Shown one piece after another: positions 55,192-64,000 of a stretch of 64,000 bases of DNA. The position numbers and the translations under genes were made by a program. The DNA comes from Axinella damicornis. Its lineage: Eukaryota; Porifera; Demospongiae; Axinellida; Axinellidae. The notes under the pieces are model-generated. The model searched no databases, was not told where the DNA came from, and saw only the letters and a program-made list of their open reading frames with translations. Position 1 is the first letter of the stretch. Each line of letters starts with the position of its first letter. The stretch lies in assembly GCA_963931865.1 (NCBI GenBank), contig OZ007515.1, positions 11,915,663-11,979,662 of the forward strand, given 5' to 3'.

Positions 55192-56736
55192 TTATTTGGT
55201 ACAAACTGCACAGGTGAGTTCTTTCTGTGGGTCATAAGGTGGACAAGCCATTCCATTGCAGTTAGCTTCAACATGAGGTAGCCAGAGTACTCCAGAGTCC
55301 ATGTCGATGGGCAACGAGTTTTAGCTGGGATCATTGTGACTGCCGCCCTCGTTGAAGCATGGCACACAGCACAGGGAGCATTGTGGTCCTGAACAGCCGA
55401 GAGTGGTCCAGAGTTGGATTCATACTCCACTCCATATACATAGCTGTAACCTTGGACTCCGGATTGATAGCTGAGGTAATCTGGATCATCAGGCATGCAG
55501 AGGTAGTTGGCTGCTCCTCCCTTGTGATTCCACCAGGTTCCGCCAACCCTCCCTGCATACACCAGCTCAGTTCCTGAGACATTTGGACAGCTAGTTTTCC
55601 CCCACCTTGTGTAGACCACTCCACCACTCCTAGGGCCAGGAGGACCTGCTACCCCCGGATCTCCCTTCTCTCCAACTAGTCCTGTTGTCCCCGGATCTCC
55701 CTTCTCTCCAACCAGTCCTGTTGTCCCCATATCTCCCTTCTCTCCAACCGGTCCTGTTGTCCCTGGCTCCCCCTTGTCACCCCTCACTCCATCCTTTCCA
55801 TCTCGACCTGGGAGACCATCCCTCCCATCCCTTCCTCGCAGTATCTCAATGTAGGGTAAGGAGCTCGTGTTGACACTGTCCGCTCTGTTCCCTGTATCAG
55901 CACTCCTCTGTGGCCTGTGCAGAGCTCCAGCTGTACAATAGAAGATTAAAGCAACCAGCACCATGTAATAACGGAGATTCAAACCACGGTAATCTAGATA
56001 TCGTAGGACTAGTTATTTGCTTTGAGCATCCCAAACATTGCATATATACACACAGAAACGCAATTACTTAACCCATTAACCAATAAATTGTTTTTCTCCG
56101 GAGGTCTCTCTTAGCTAATAGATGCACTGAACCTACCATATTCCCGTTCTCTCTGCTTTTCAGCCCCCAAACTCCACACACATGACCATGCAGCAATCCT
56201 CTACACATTCGTGACTCTAACCACACCCACCCATCAAGGGGCATCCAATAGTCACGCTCTCTGCCGACCATCGCTCGTCTAGACCGATAAAAAACGCTTC
56301 ACTGCCAGAAATGGAGGCCCTACTAGGCGAGAGGACTGTTTTCTTGGCCCATTTGTGCAAAGAAGGAGAGTAATGGCCCACCCAGCTCCAACCAAGAGCT
56401 TTTCAAGGCCAAGCCCAAAAGCGGCCATGCTACCTGGGCTCAGTGCTGAAACCCACCCACCTCCCCCTGTCCTGCCCTCTCTGCTGGCGCAGAGCCTAAG
56501 TCCCAAGGACATTGCCGGAAGTCTGACATCACTGATGAAAGTCTAATGCTGCCGTTAAAGTGTTAATACACAATTTGTTAAATGTATTTACACAACCTGG
56601 AGAAGTGTTTGTACTACACAATCAAAACCAATCAAAACCAATCCTCCAGTATGGAATGTTTACCTTCCGGCAGCCCTTCAGCACAGGTTGTGAGGAGGAC
56701 CAAAGCACTTGCAATCACCACCTTTGCCAGTTGCAT
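55192..56736 (-). pseudogene. Short-chain collagen copy 8, 106-bp internal deletion and intron insertion
   Basis: Exon 1 (56736-56664) has a 3-bp insertion adding a Leu to the signal peptide, and its donor is GTAAAC. Exon 2 is 55930-55192. The intron is 733 bp because a TTAA-flanked element (56072-56562) sits inside it. Collagen stretch with three modules and RGD is intact. After GYLM the sequence jumps to the region coding EANCNGMAC: 106 bp between two ACATG copies are missing at about 55270, and the frame shifts and ends at 55167. The lost part holds loop 3 and one cysteine. Loops present are WWNHK and [14 protein letters not shown]. Confidence 0.85.
56072..56562. mobile_element. TTAA-flanked non-autonomous element (piggyBac-like), 491 bp
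   Basis: TTAA duplication at 56068-56071 and 56563-56566. Sister introns read ATTACTTGATACACG or ATTAATTAATACACG across the site without an insert. Ends CCCATTAACC and, reversed, CACTTTAACG. The interior matches 26193-26694 in reverse orientation. Confidence 0.8.
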
Positions 56737-56833
56737 TCTTGTTGTTCCTGTACCAGTGCTGTGGAGTAGTTTGGTATGAGACAACTACAGCTCATGCAGC
56801 TGTCAGAATGTCAGTGAGCAACCAGCGCAGAGG

Positions 56834-56841
56834 TTTTATAG
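56834..56841 (-). promoter_or_regulatory. TATA box of collagen copy 8
   Basis: CTATAAAA upstream of the ATG at 56736, conserved context. Confidence 0.65.
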
Positions 56842-57550
56842 CCAGCGGAGATCGTACGTGTCTGCAAAAATTTGGTTGTGAATAACATTCATTGTCGTGT
56901 TGATGGACATGCATATAGTTGAATATGGTGGATGTTCTTGTGTGTCAACTTGTGACATCACGTCTGCCAGAGTGGGAGAGGTGCACTCACTACGCATGCA
57001 GTCACCAGGTTCAGGTCATAATAATGCAGTAACAGTACTGTGTACATACGTAGGTAACAGAGGCAGAAAGCAGATGGGGGGCACTCTGATGGTGCAAATC
57101 ACTTCCACAGAGGCAGTGAAGCAGGTGATCAACATCCCGCAGAAAATTATACTGGTTTTAGCTATCCGGAAGGGCAGACTCTCATATGTAGCATCTTCGT
57201 GCATTTTAACAATGTAACTGCATTCAGGACTGTTGTGTACGTACCTTCCAGAAGTGCTCTGTTTCTTAGTCTGAGGCATCCACGCTTCCAGTAAAGTCTG
57301 GTAGCTTTTGTTTTCAGGACTATCATGTCAATGTTACTAGCACCTGAAAGATGTGTAGCTAGTATCATAGCTTGTTGTGTTACCTCAACAACAGTGGTAG
57401 TATATGCAGACGGCAAGTCCTGTGATTAGAAATTAGAACACAACACATGCCTTATACACGTTATGTGTTACATTATGTACATGCAAAAACGCCATTAGAA
57501 ATTTGCCTTCAATACCTCAAAACCAGTCCTACAGTATTACAAATACTTAC

Positions 57551-57620
57551 CTTCCGGCAGCCCTTCAGCACAGGTTATGAGGACCAAAGCACTTGCAATG
57601 ACCACCTTTGCCAGTTGCAT
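57551..57620 (-). pseudogene. Orphan collagen signal-peptide exon with promoter
   Basis: A 70-bp exon identical in structure to exon 1 of the array, with intact donor GTAAGT and conserved leader, but no exon 2 before the next promoter at 56841. The TATA position (about 57717-57724) reads CTATAAGA. It encodes [24 protein letters not shown] residues. It could be a dead relic or an alternative first exon splicing into copy 8. Confidence 0.7.
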
Positions 57621-57912
57621 TCTTGTTGTTCCTGTGCCAGTGCTGTGGAGTAGTTTGGTATGAGACAACTACAACTCATGCAGCTGTCAGAATGTCAGTG
57701 AGCAACCAGCGCAGAGGTCTTATAGCCAGTGGAGATCGTGCTTGCCTTGGTTGTTGAGTAATATTCATTGTCGTGTTGTTGATGGAAGTACTTATACATA
57801 GTTGAATATGGTGGAGGATCTAGTGTGTCAACTAGTGACATCATGTCTGCCAGTGGGAGAGGTGCACTACATAGTCACCAGATTCAGGTCAGAATAACAA
57901 AGTAACAGTACT

Positions 57913-57919
57913 GTTGTGT

Positions 57920-57950
<31 letters not shown>

Positions 57951-57953
57951 GGG
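57913..57953 (+). repeat. (GT)n followed by a G run
   Basis: GTGT repeat at 57913-57933 followed by about 20 G, in the position where related spacers (44190, 53910, 41093) also carry G runs of various lengths. Confidence 0.85.
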
Positions 57954-58388
57954 GACTCTGGAGGTGCAAAACGTCTCCACAGAGGCTGTGAAGCAGGTAA
58001 TCAGTATCCCACAAGACCACAGAACATTATTAACCGATTTTAGCTATCAGGAAGGGCTCTCGTTAGATCTTCACGCGTTGTTGACCTGGATTTAGGCCTG
58101 TTCTGCACCTTTGACAGCATCTCTATTTCCAAGTGTGAGGCATCCACACTTCCAGCAAAGTTTGTTAAACCATCTGCCGTACATGCTCGCTTTTAAGTGC
58201 ACGATTACACATTAATTACTAGCACCCGGAAGTATTATACGTAGCTAGCTTCAAGTAACGTAGCTTGTTGTATTACCTCAACAGTGTAAATGTTGTAGGC
58301 ATGGAATATGCAGGTGGCAGTGCTTTGATCCAGTCCCTCACCTCCAAAAGTCTAGGCCCCCTCTATTCCATTGCCTATGGTGTATACC

Positions 58389-58850
58389 CCACATCACTAG
58401 TACTGGTACATGGTGTACACTACCCACATCACTAGTACTGGTTATACCGGTACTCCCACATCACTAGTACTGGTACATGGTGTACACTACCCACATCACT
58501 AGTACTGGTACATGGTGTACACTACCCACATCACTAGTACTGGTTATACCGGTACTCCCACATCACTAGTACTGGTTATACCGGTACTCCCACATCACTA
58601 GTACTGGTACATGGTGTACACTACCCACATCACTAGTACTGGTTATACCGGTACTCCCACATCACTAGTACTGGTTATACCGGTACTCCCACATCACTAG
58701 TACTGGTACATGGTGTACACTACCCACATCACTAGTACTGGTACATGGTGTACACTACCCACATCACTAGTACTGGTACATGGTGTACACTACCCACATC
58801 ACTAGTACTGGTTATACCGGTACTCCCACATCACTAGTACTGGTACATGT
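58389..58850 (+). repeat. Two-module minisatellite
   Basis: Units begin CCCACATCACTAGTACTGGT and continue either ACATGGTGTACACTA (A, 35 bp) or TATACCGGTACT (B, 32 bp). The order is A B A A B B A B B A A A B, then a partial A. Confidence 0.9.
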
Positions 58851-59054
58851 TAATGCTGATTTAGTAATTCAATTGCTACTGAGGACAGTCTGGTCAAGTG
58901 CAGCTACATGCGCTCCAGAGACTAACACTAACACTGGACTTATGTAACAGCAAACCACGGCTGTTGTGGAGATGGGATGATGATGCACGAGTGTAAATCA
59001 CAGACGTGAATGCTCTTTCATGGATGAAACACTTTAATGGAGTGAACAAATACA

Positions 59055-59310
59055 AACGCTCTTCGCTCGTCCACCTACTACCCCCTCATCAACCGCTGCT
59101 CCCAGATTGCGTCCACCTCAGCTACTGCTCTCCAATCCCTTCCGCTTCAGCTGCTGCTCTCCAGTTAACCCCAGCCGGAAGGTTCCAGCCCCTGCCCTAC
59201 ATTCCTGATCATCCTCTTCAGAGTTCAAGGTTCGGAGCTTAAAAAGGTCACGCGTCACTAGTCTAGTCCCGCCCCCCAAACACTCACTTCCATTACGCGC
59301 TGACAGACAG
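59055..59310 (+). repeat. VNTR-containing dispersed repeat (copy h)
   Basis: Short version with about three units; contains GGAGCTTAAAAAGGTCACGC, the unoccupied counterpart of the insertion site of the element at 62215-62816. Confidence 0.75.
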
Positions 59311-59560
59311 ACTCACATTAAATATTCATGTTTTGCACGATGGTGGACGCACTTTTTGAGACCAACTAAGACCACCACCATAATGCCTTCATACTCTCAG
59401 CACATGACACATCTGAGGTACGTGGCATGTCTTTCTTCAAGTTTTCATGTGTACAATGCACAGCTTGTATAAACTCACTGTAGTAACTAGCCAAGCAACA
59501 GTTGTGTTTTAAGAATACATTCTCACTCAATCTAATTAAAGCACACTCAACTGAAGTCCT

Positions 59561-60469
59561 TTACTTGGTACAAACTGCACAGGTGAGTTCTTTCTGTGGG
59601 TTGTAAGGTGGGCAGGCCATTCCATTGCAGTTAGCTTCAACATGGTAGAAAAGGGCAGCATCAGCATCAGATGCACTCCCTGGAATTGAGTCTGGATCCT
59701 TGTCAACACACTCATACATGGTACGAAAGTGGCTCACGTGGACTGACATGAGGTAGCCAGAGTACTCCAGAGTCCATGTCGATGGACAACTAGTTTTAGC
59801 TGGGATCATTGTGACTGCCACCCTCGTTGAAGCATAGCACACAGCACAGGGAACATTGTGATTTTGAACAGCTGAGAATGGTCCACCACCGGTTTGGTAC
59901 TCCACTCCATACACATAGCTGTAACCTTGAACTCCAGGTTGATAGCGGAGGTAGTCTGGATCATCAGGCATGCAGAGGTAGTTGGCTGCTCCTCCCTGGT
60001 GAGAGATATGGGTTCCACCAGCCCTCCCTGCATACACCAGCTCAGTTCCTGAGACATTTGGACAGCTAGTTTTCCCCCACCTTGTGTAGACCACTCCACC
60101 ACTCCTTGGGCCAGTAGGACCTCGAGGGCCTGTTGCTCCAGCCTCTCCCCTTTGTCCTTGTGGCCCACGGGGACCAGGCACCCCATCCCGTCCATCCCTT
60201 CCGTCCCTCCCTCGCAGCACCTCAATGTAGGGTACGGAGCTAGTGTTGTCACTGTCCACTTTGCTCTCTATGGATGCATTCCGCTGTGGCCTGTCCAGAC
60301 CCCCACCTGCAAAAAATAACCACCCCGTGAATGGTTCAGGCAAAGTGCACGATTCTTGCGATACAGGTATTACAACTCCCATAATACCAACTCCCAATTC
60401 ACCTTCAGTCAGTCCTGCAATGGAGACAAGAAGGAGAACCCACACAGCCACCACCTTCAGCTGCATCAT
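59561..60469 (-). CDS. Short-chain collagen copy 9 (intact, divergent)
   Basis: Exons 60469-60403 and 60306-59561, intron 96 bp, phase 1, 270 residues. The signal peptide differs (MMQLKVVAVWVLLLVSIAGL), as does the N-terminal part (LDRPQRNASIESKVDSDNTS). The collagen stretch is short and of another composition (GRDGRDGRDGVPGPRGPQGQ, then RGEAGATGPRGPTGPR), with no 12-residue module and no RGD. The C-terminal domain is nearly the same as in copies 1-8: ten cysteines, NVSG site, loops HISHQ, YQTGGGPFSAVQNHN and SVHVSHFR. The standard TATA/leader block is absent, so it is probably regulated differently. It may be the outgroup of the array. The stop overlaps AGTAAA. Confidence 0.87.
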   Translation of the reverse strand: MMQLKVVAVWVLLLVSIAGLTEGELGVGIMGVVIPVSQESCTLPEPFTGWLFFAGGGLDRPQRNASIESKVDSDNTSSVPYIEVLRGRDGRDGRDGVPGPRGPQGQRGEAGATGPRGPTGPRSGGVVYTRWGKTSCPNVSGTELVYAGRAGGTHISHQGGAANYLCMPDDPDYLRYQPGVQGYSYVYGVEYQTGGGPFSAVQNHNVPCAVCYASTRVAVTMIPAKTSCPSTWTLEYSGYLMSVHVSHFRTMYECVDKDPDSIPGSASDADAALFYHVEANCNGMACPPYNPQKELTCAVCTK

Positions 60470-61069
60470 CGTTGTGTGCAAGTTCCTCTGGTTGGAAAGC
60501 TATCTAAACGTCGTATCCTTGACTTGTACACTTAATCATCATCTTGTGACATCTTCAATCCAATCAGATGCCAGCTGTGGGGATGTGTCTATCACATGCT
60601 TCAATTCCATTGGCTGTCCTTGTGATATCATGCGACACGAACTAGACATCTGGACGTCCATTATGGTCATGCTATACCAATGTACACACCCCTTACGGGG
60701 TAATTAGGAAGGTGCACTAATAGACCTGTCTCTGTGGTGATGGGAAAGCTCTATCTCGAATTGAGGACAACTTATCTCTAGCCTCTGTGGATTTCCCAAC
60801 ATCATGATTATTGTATCAGTGTGATCATGATTTTCAATTATATTGTGGTTATGACAAAGTTCTGGTTTGAAGGAGACCTCCATAATATACACTAGGTGAA
60901 TATGGCCAGTTGTCATGGCCACCCCAGTGCTTATATATTCATAGCCCTGATTATGTATTCACAGTCCTGGTAAATATATTCATGAACCCATAATAACATC
61001 CTGGTTGCAACTGCTGACTGCTGCCATCACCATCATGATGCTCAGTTAATCGAATAGTCGCTCAGTCCT

Positions 61070-61287
61070 ACCCTCGTTCCCAGGCCTACCCCATTTTTAA
61101 TTCTTTGGGTTGCGTTGATAATAACGCACAAAAGCAGAAGAGCAGCGATAAAAGGGGAAGGAAGGCCTGGTATCATTCATGCCGTGAATGACACCAGGTG
61201 GATGTGGGGGGAAGGGCTAGAAACCGCAAAATAGGTTTAAAACTGGCATAGCAAATAAGTTTAAGCACTGGTCTGCTAAACCGACTA

Positions 61288-61322
<35 letters not shown>

Positions 61323-61455
61323 CCAACCCTTACGTCCACCTGACACCATTTTCCCTGTGATAAAAGATACCAGCCCTTCCCCCGTTTCACTGCTCTTCCA
61401 CTTCCACGTATTGTTAATGCAAACCAAGGAACAGAAATGGGAACAAGGCTAGCTT
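61070..61455. mobile_element. Element with imperfect 140-bp inverted ends and a C run
   Basis: The left end CCCTCGTTCCCAGGCC to GGCCTGGTATCATTC is mirrored by GATACCAGCCCTTCC to GGGAACAAGGCTAG. A solo left end is at about 9825-9920. A 29-nt C run (61291-61319) lies inside. Confidence 0.6.
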
Positions 61456-61559
61456 ATCTCCATAAACGATACTGTCAGTGCTGTATGGCATATTCAGTGT
61501 TGAACACGAGGAGTGAGGGGCTGTATAAGCCATTCAGCACGCAACTGCCATGCTATCAA

Positions 61560-61835
61560 TACATTGAGTGCGTTACGGAAGTGGGATGTTAGGGGGGCGG
61601 GACTAGACTTGACTAGTGCACTAGTGATGCGTGCGACCTCTGAACCTTGAACTCCACAAAGAATGCCCAAGAACATATCAGCTGGAACCTTCCTGAAGAA
61701 CAGCACAGTAGCTGTAACGGACACAGTCGGGATGCAGCAGCAGCTGAAGCAGACGCAATCGGGGAGCAGCAACTGAAGATTGGGGAGCAGCAGCTGAAGA
61801 TTGGGGAGCAGCAGCTGAAGCGGACGAGTGGTCAA
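61560..61835 (-). repeat. VNTR-containing dispersed repeat (copy i), inverted
   Basis: Reverse orientation: GGGGCGGGACTAGACTTG, GTGATGCGTGCGACC, then GCAGCAGCTGAAG units, including GATTGGGGAGCAGCAGCTGA repeated. Confidence 0.7.
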
Positions 61836-62004
61836 GTGCAGCTACATGCGCTCCAGAGACTAACACTAACACTGGACTTATGTAACAGCAAACCACGGCT
61901 GTTGTGGAGAGTGGCAAATGGGATGATGATGCACAAGTGTAGATCACAGATGTGGATGCTCTTTCATGGATGAAACACTTTAATGGAGTGAACAAATACA
62001 AGTA

Positions 62005-62905
62005 GCTTCACTCTTCGCTCGTTCAGCTACTACCCCCTCATCAACCGCTGCTCCCAGATTGCGTCCACCTCCGCTACTGCTCACCAATCCCTTCCGCTTC
62101 AGCTGCTGCTCTCCAGTTAATGTGTCTGCTTGCAGCCCCAGCCGTTCTGGAAGGATCCAGCCCCTGCCCTACATTCCTGATCATTCTTTGTGGAGTTCAA
62201 GGTTTGGAGCTTAACCCTTTAACCACCGAATTCTTTCCACCAAGACAACACATTTTCATGCATTCAGCGCACACCACTTTCGTAGGTACTCCTCTCCCAC
62301 AGCATTCGCTCCTCAGCGGCCAAACTTGGTGGGGCCCGCACACATGGAGAGACCCCTCTGGCAATACCGTTAATGATATTCATGACCCCCCACAAGGCCA
62401 GCAATCGGAGGTCAAAGGTGGATGTCAGCCGGATTTTCGCCCAGCATTTCCCTAAACTTGGGCCAGATCTGACTGATGGCACACCTTACACCACCAATTT
62501 GCAGGTTTTCTTGAGGCCCTGGGTTGGGTCTATGAATATCATTAGAATCAAAAATTCTTGGGTCAATGAATCTCATTAAAATCAAAAAACGCCCACCGCA
62601 GGCCGAAGGGGGGGCTGCTGCCCCCCCTTCAAAACCCCCCCGCTTGTACGTTTAGTGGGGGAGGCGCGCCGAAATCTGACCAAATTTTTGAGTTCGTGCC
62701 TTAAAGTCGTCCCTAGGCCCTCTGAAGACTTTTTGGTCTCTTTTTGGACTGGCGAGAAGCCCTACAAGTGCATAGGGTCTAAATGACTCATTTATGCGTC
62801 AATAGGGCTTAAAGGGTTAAAAAGGTCACGCGTCACTAGTCTAGTCCTGCCCCCCCCCCCCCCCGAACACTCACTTCCATTACGCACTGTCAGACAGACT
62901 CACAT
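62005..62905 (+). repeat. VNTR-containing dispersed repeat (copy j), split by an insertion
   Basis: Left part 62005-62210 and right part 62821-62905 together match 59055-59310; the interruption is the element at 62215-62816. Confidence 0.75.
62215..62816. mobile_element. TTAA-flanked piggyBac-like MITE, 602 bp
   Basis: Termini CCCTTTAACC and, reversed, CCCTTTAAGC, flanked by TTAA at 62211-62214 and 62817-62820. The empty homologous site GGAGC-TTAA-AAAGGTCACG exists at 59239-59242. No transposase is encoded. Sequence differs from the 26193/56072 family. Confidence 0.85.
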
Positions 62906-64000
62906 TAAGGTACTGATGGTGGACGCACCTTTTTGAGACCACTGATCAACTGATTACAAACCTTAGATTACACCCTTACGGTTGTAGCAAGCCACCCTTG
63001 GTAAAAATCATAAATTGTGCTAGGCTTGCTACACATTCTGACAGGTCAAAGGTGGCATCCATGTTGCTGTCAGTGATGCCACTGGAATCACTTAGCCTTA
63101 GTCCCCAATGGACTCTCAACACATGACTATCTGAATTTCAAGAACTCCTTTGTGACCAAGGACTGTTGTATTCCAGGAAATAGGCATCAACTGCCATAAG
63201 CCACACACTACATTTGTGGACCTAATGGGCTGACTATGAATAGTGTATTTTGTAAATGTGTATTTTGTAAATGTGTACTTGGAACTGGGGTTGTTTGGAT
63301 AAGTACATTTCCTGGTATCAGTAATTACACTCCTGGTAGGGGAAAAATTGTGCCGCTATTACACTCCTGGTATAGGAAAAATTGTGCCGCGTAATATAAA
63401 TATAATATAATCCAATATAATATAAATAATGTTTGAGTACTTAGGATTGGCCTACAGAGATTCTACCTACACCACCGTGATCGCTATCATGCACTGACCT
63501 GAATGATGAAAGTTGGTGCTGAAACTCACCTTGGTGGTGGAGATATGAGCGCTTTTGTCTCGCCGTTGGCCGCCATTGCTCGAGCGCTCTCTCGACTTCC
63601 GGTGGCAGTACCGTTCTTAGGAAAGGCACACGAAGATTCTGACCACACGGCCGTGATCGCTGTCGTTCACTGACGCTTATATAGCGAAACTCACCGTGCT
63701 GGCTAAGTTGTGAGTGCTGTAATAATGTCTTGTCTTACTTTTGGTCGCCATTGCTCGCGTTCGACTTGAGCGTGGTTGCCACGTGGCATGTGCGTTAATT
63801 AGAACGTATTGCTTGCGCTACGGCAGGTTGCAACGCGGCTACTTTATGAATGGTACTTGAGAGCACTCTAAATAATTTGTGATCTTCCCTGTATATAGCT
63901 ATCATGGTGATGTGTGATAAGTGGAACGAACTGTCACACTTAGCTTGTGCTACCGTTTAACCGCGGCTACCAGGAGTGCGGTTGCCCCTCGATGTAATAT

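Larger units (their letters stand above)
60470..64000. other. Right-hand region without a supported gene
   Basis: No C1, RhoGAP or other conserved exon is recognised. Contents are repeats listed separately, plus a tandem pair (about 63455-63530 and 63640-63695) sharing GTGATCGCT, CACTGAC and GAAACTCACC. On the minus strand each is preceded by a short ATGGCG-starting frame that ends at GTGAG. Confidence 0.5.

Noticed and set aside
31220..60469. Bacterial or viral collagen-like proteins as an alternative
   Set aside because: Introns, signal exons, TATA promoters and the ten-cysteine domain match the animal short-chain collagen family.

Overview
The window reads as nuclear DNA of an early-branching animal, most likely a sponge. 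The evidence is intron-rich genes with GT-AG splice sites, a metazoan class IX myosin, a plakin-type actin-binding domain, and a tandem family whose proteins look like the short-chain (C4/spongin-type) collagens first described from sponges. Similar proteins occur in cnidarians and molluscs, so the phylum is an inference. I saw no bacterial operons, CRISPR array, tRNA or rRNA.

Layout. 0.4-4.1 kb, minus strand: three exons of the first calponin-homology (CH) domain of a plakin/spectraplakin-like cytolinker, continuing off the left edge. 4.2-11.3 kb: mostly non-coding, with foldback elements and a possible LINE remnant. 11.3-12.3 kb, plus strand: an intronless gene with two glyoxalase (VOC) domains. 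14.1-29.15 kb, plus strand: 25 phase-consistent exons of myosin IX (RA domain, motor, large loop-2 insert, four IQ motifs, charged helix); its C1/RhoGAP tail is not visible. 31.2-60.5 kb, minus strand: nine short-chain collagen genes, five intact (copies 1, 2, 3, 7, 9) and four broken (4, 5, 6, 8), plus an orphan first exon and two remnants of a more divergent member. 60.5-64 kb: non-coding, rich in transposon relics.

Collagen array. Copies 1-8 share a TATA box about 100 bp before the ATG, a 23-24-residue signal-peptide exon, a phase-1 intron and one large exon. That exon encodes an N-glycosylation site, a Gly-X-Y stretch with RGD, and a ten-cysteine C-terminal domain. Copies differ in the number of a 36-bp collagen module (one to six) and, strikingly, in three short loops of the C-terminal domain, while the rest is nearly identical. 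Flanking homology shows that a three-gene block of about 10-11 kb was itself duplicated (copies 2-3-4 match 5-6-7; copy 8 starts a third block). Comparing blocks gives empty sites for several insertions: an hAT-like element with an 8-bp duplication, TTAA-flanked piggyBac-like elements, and a 1.04-kb indel with a long foldback.

A second theme is simple-sequence DNA next to splice sites. Pyrimidine and CA repeats of up to 560 bp directly precede 3' splice sites, and GT or G runs follow several 5' splice sites, in both the myosin and the oppositely oriented plakin gene.
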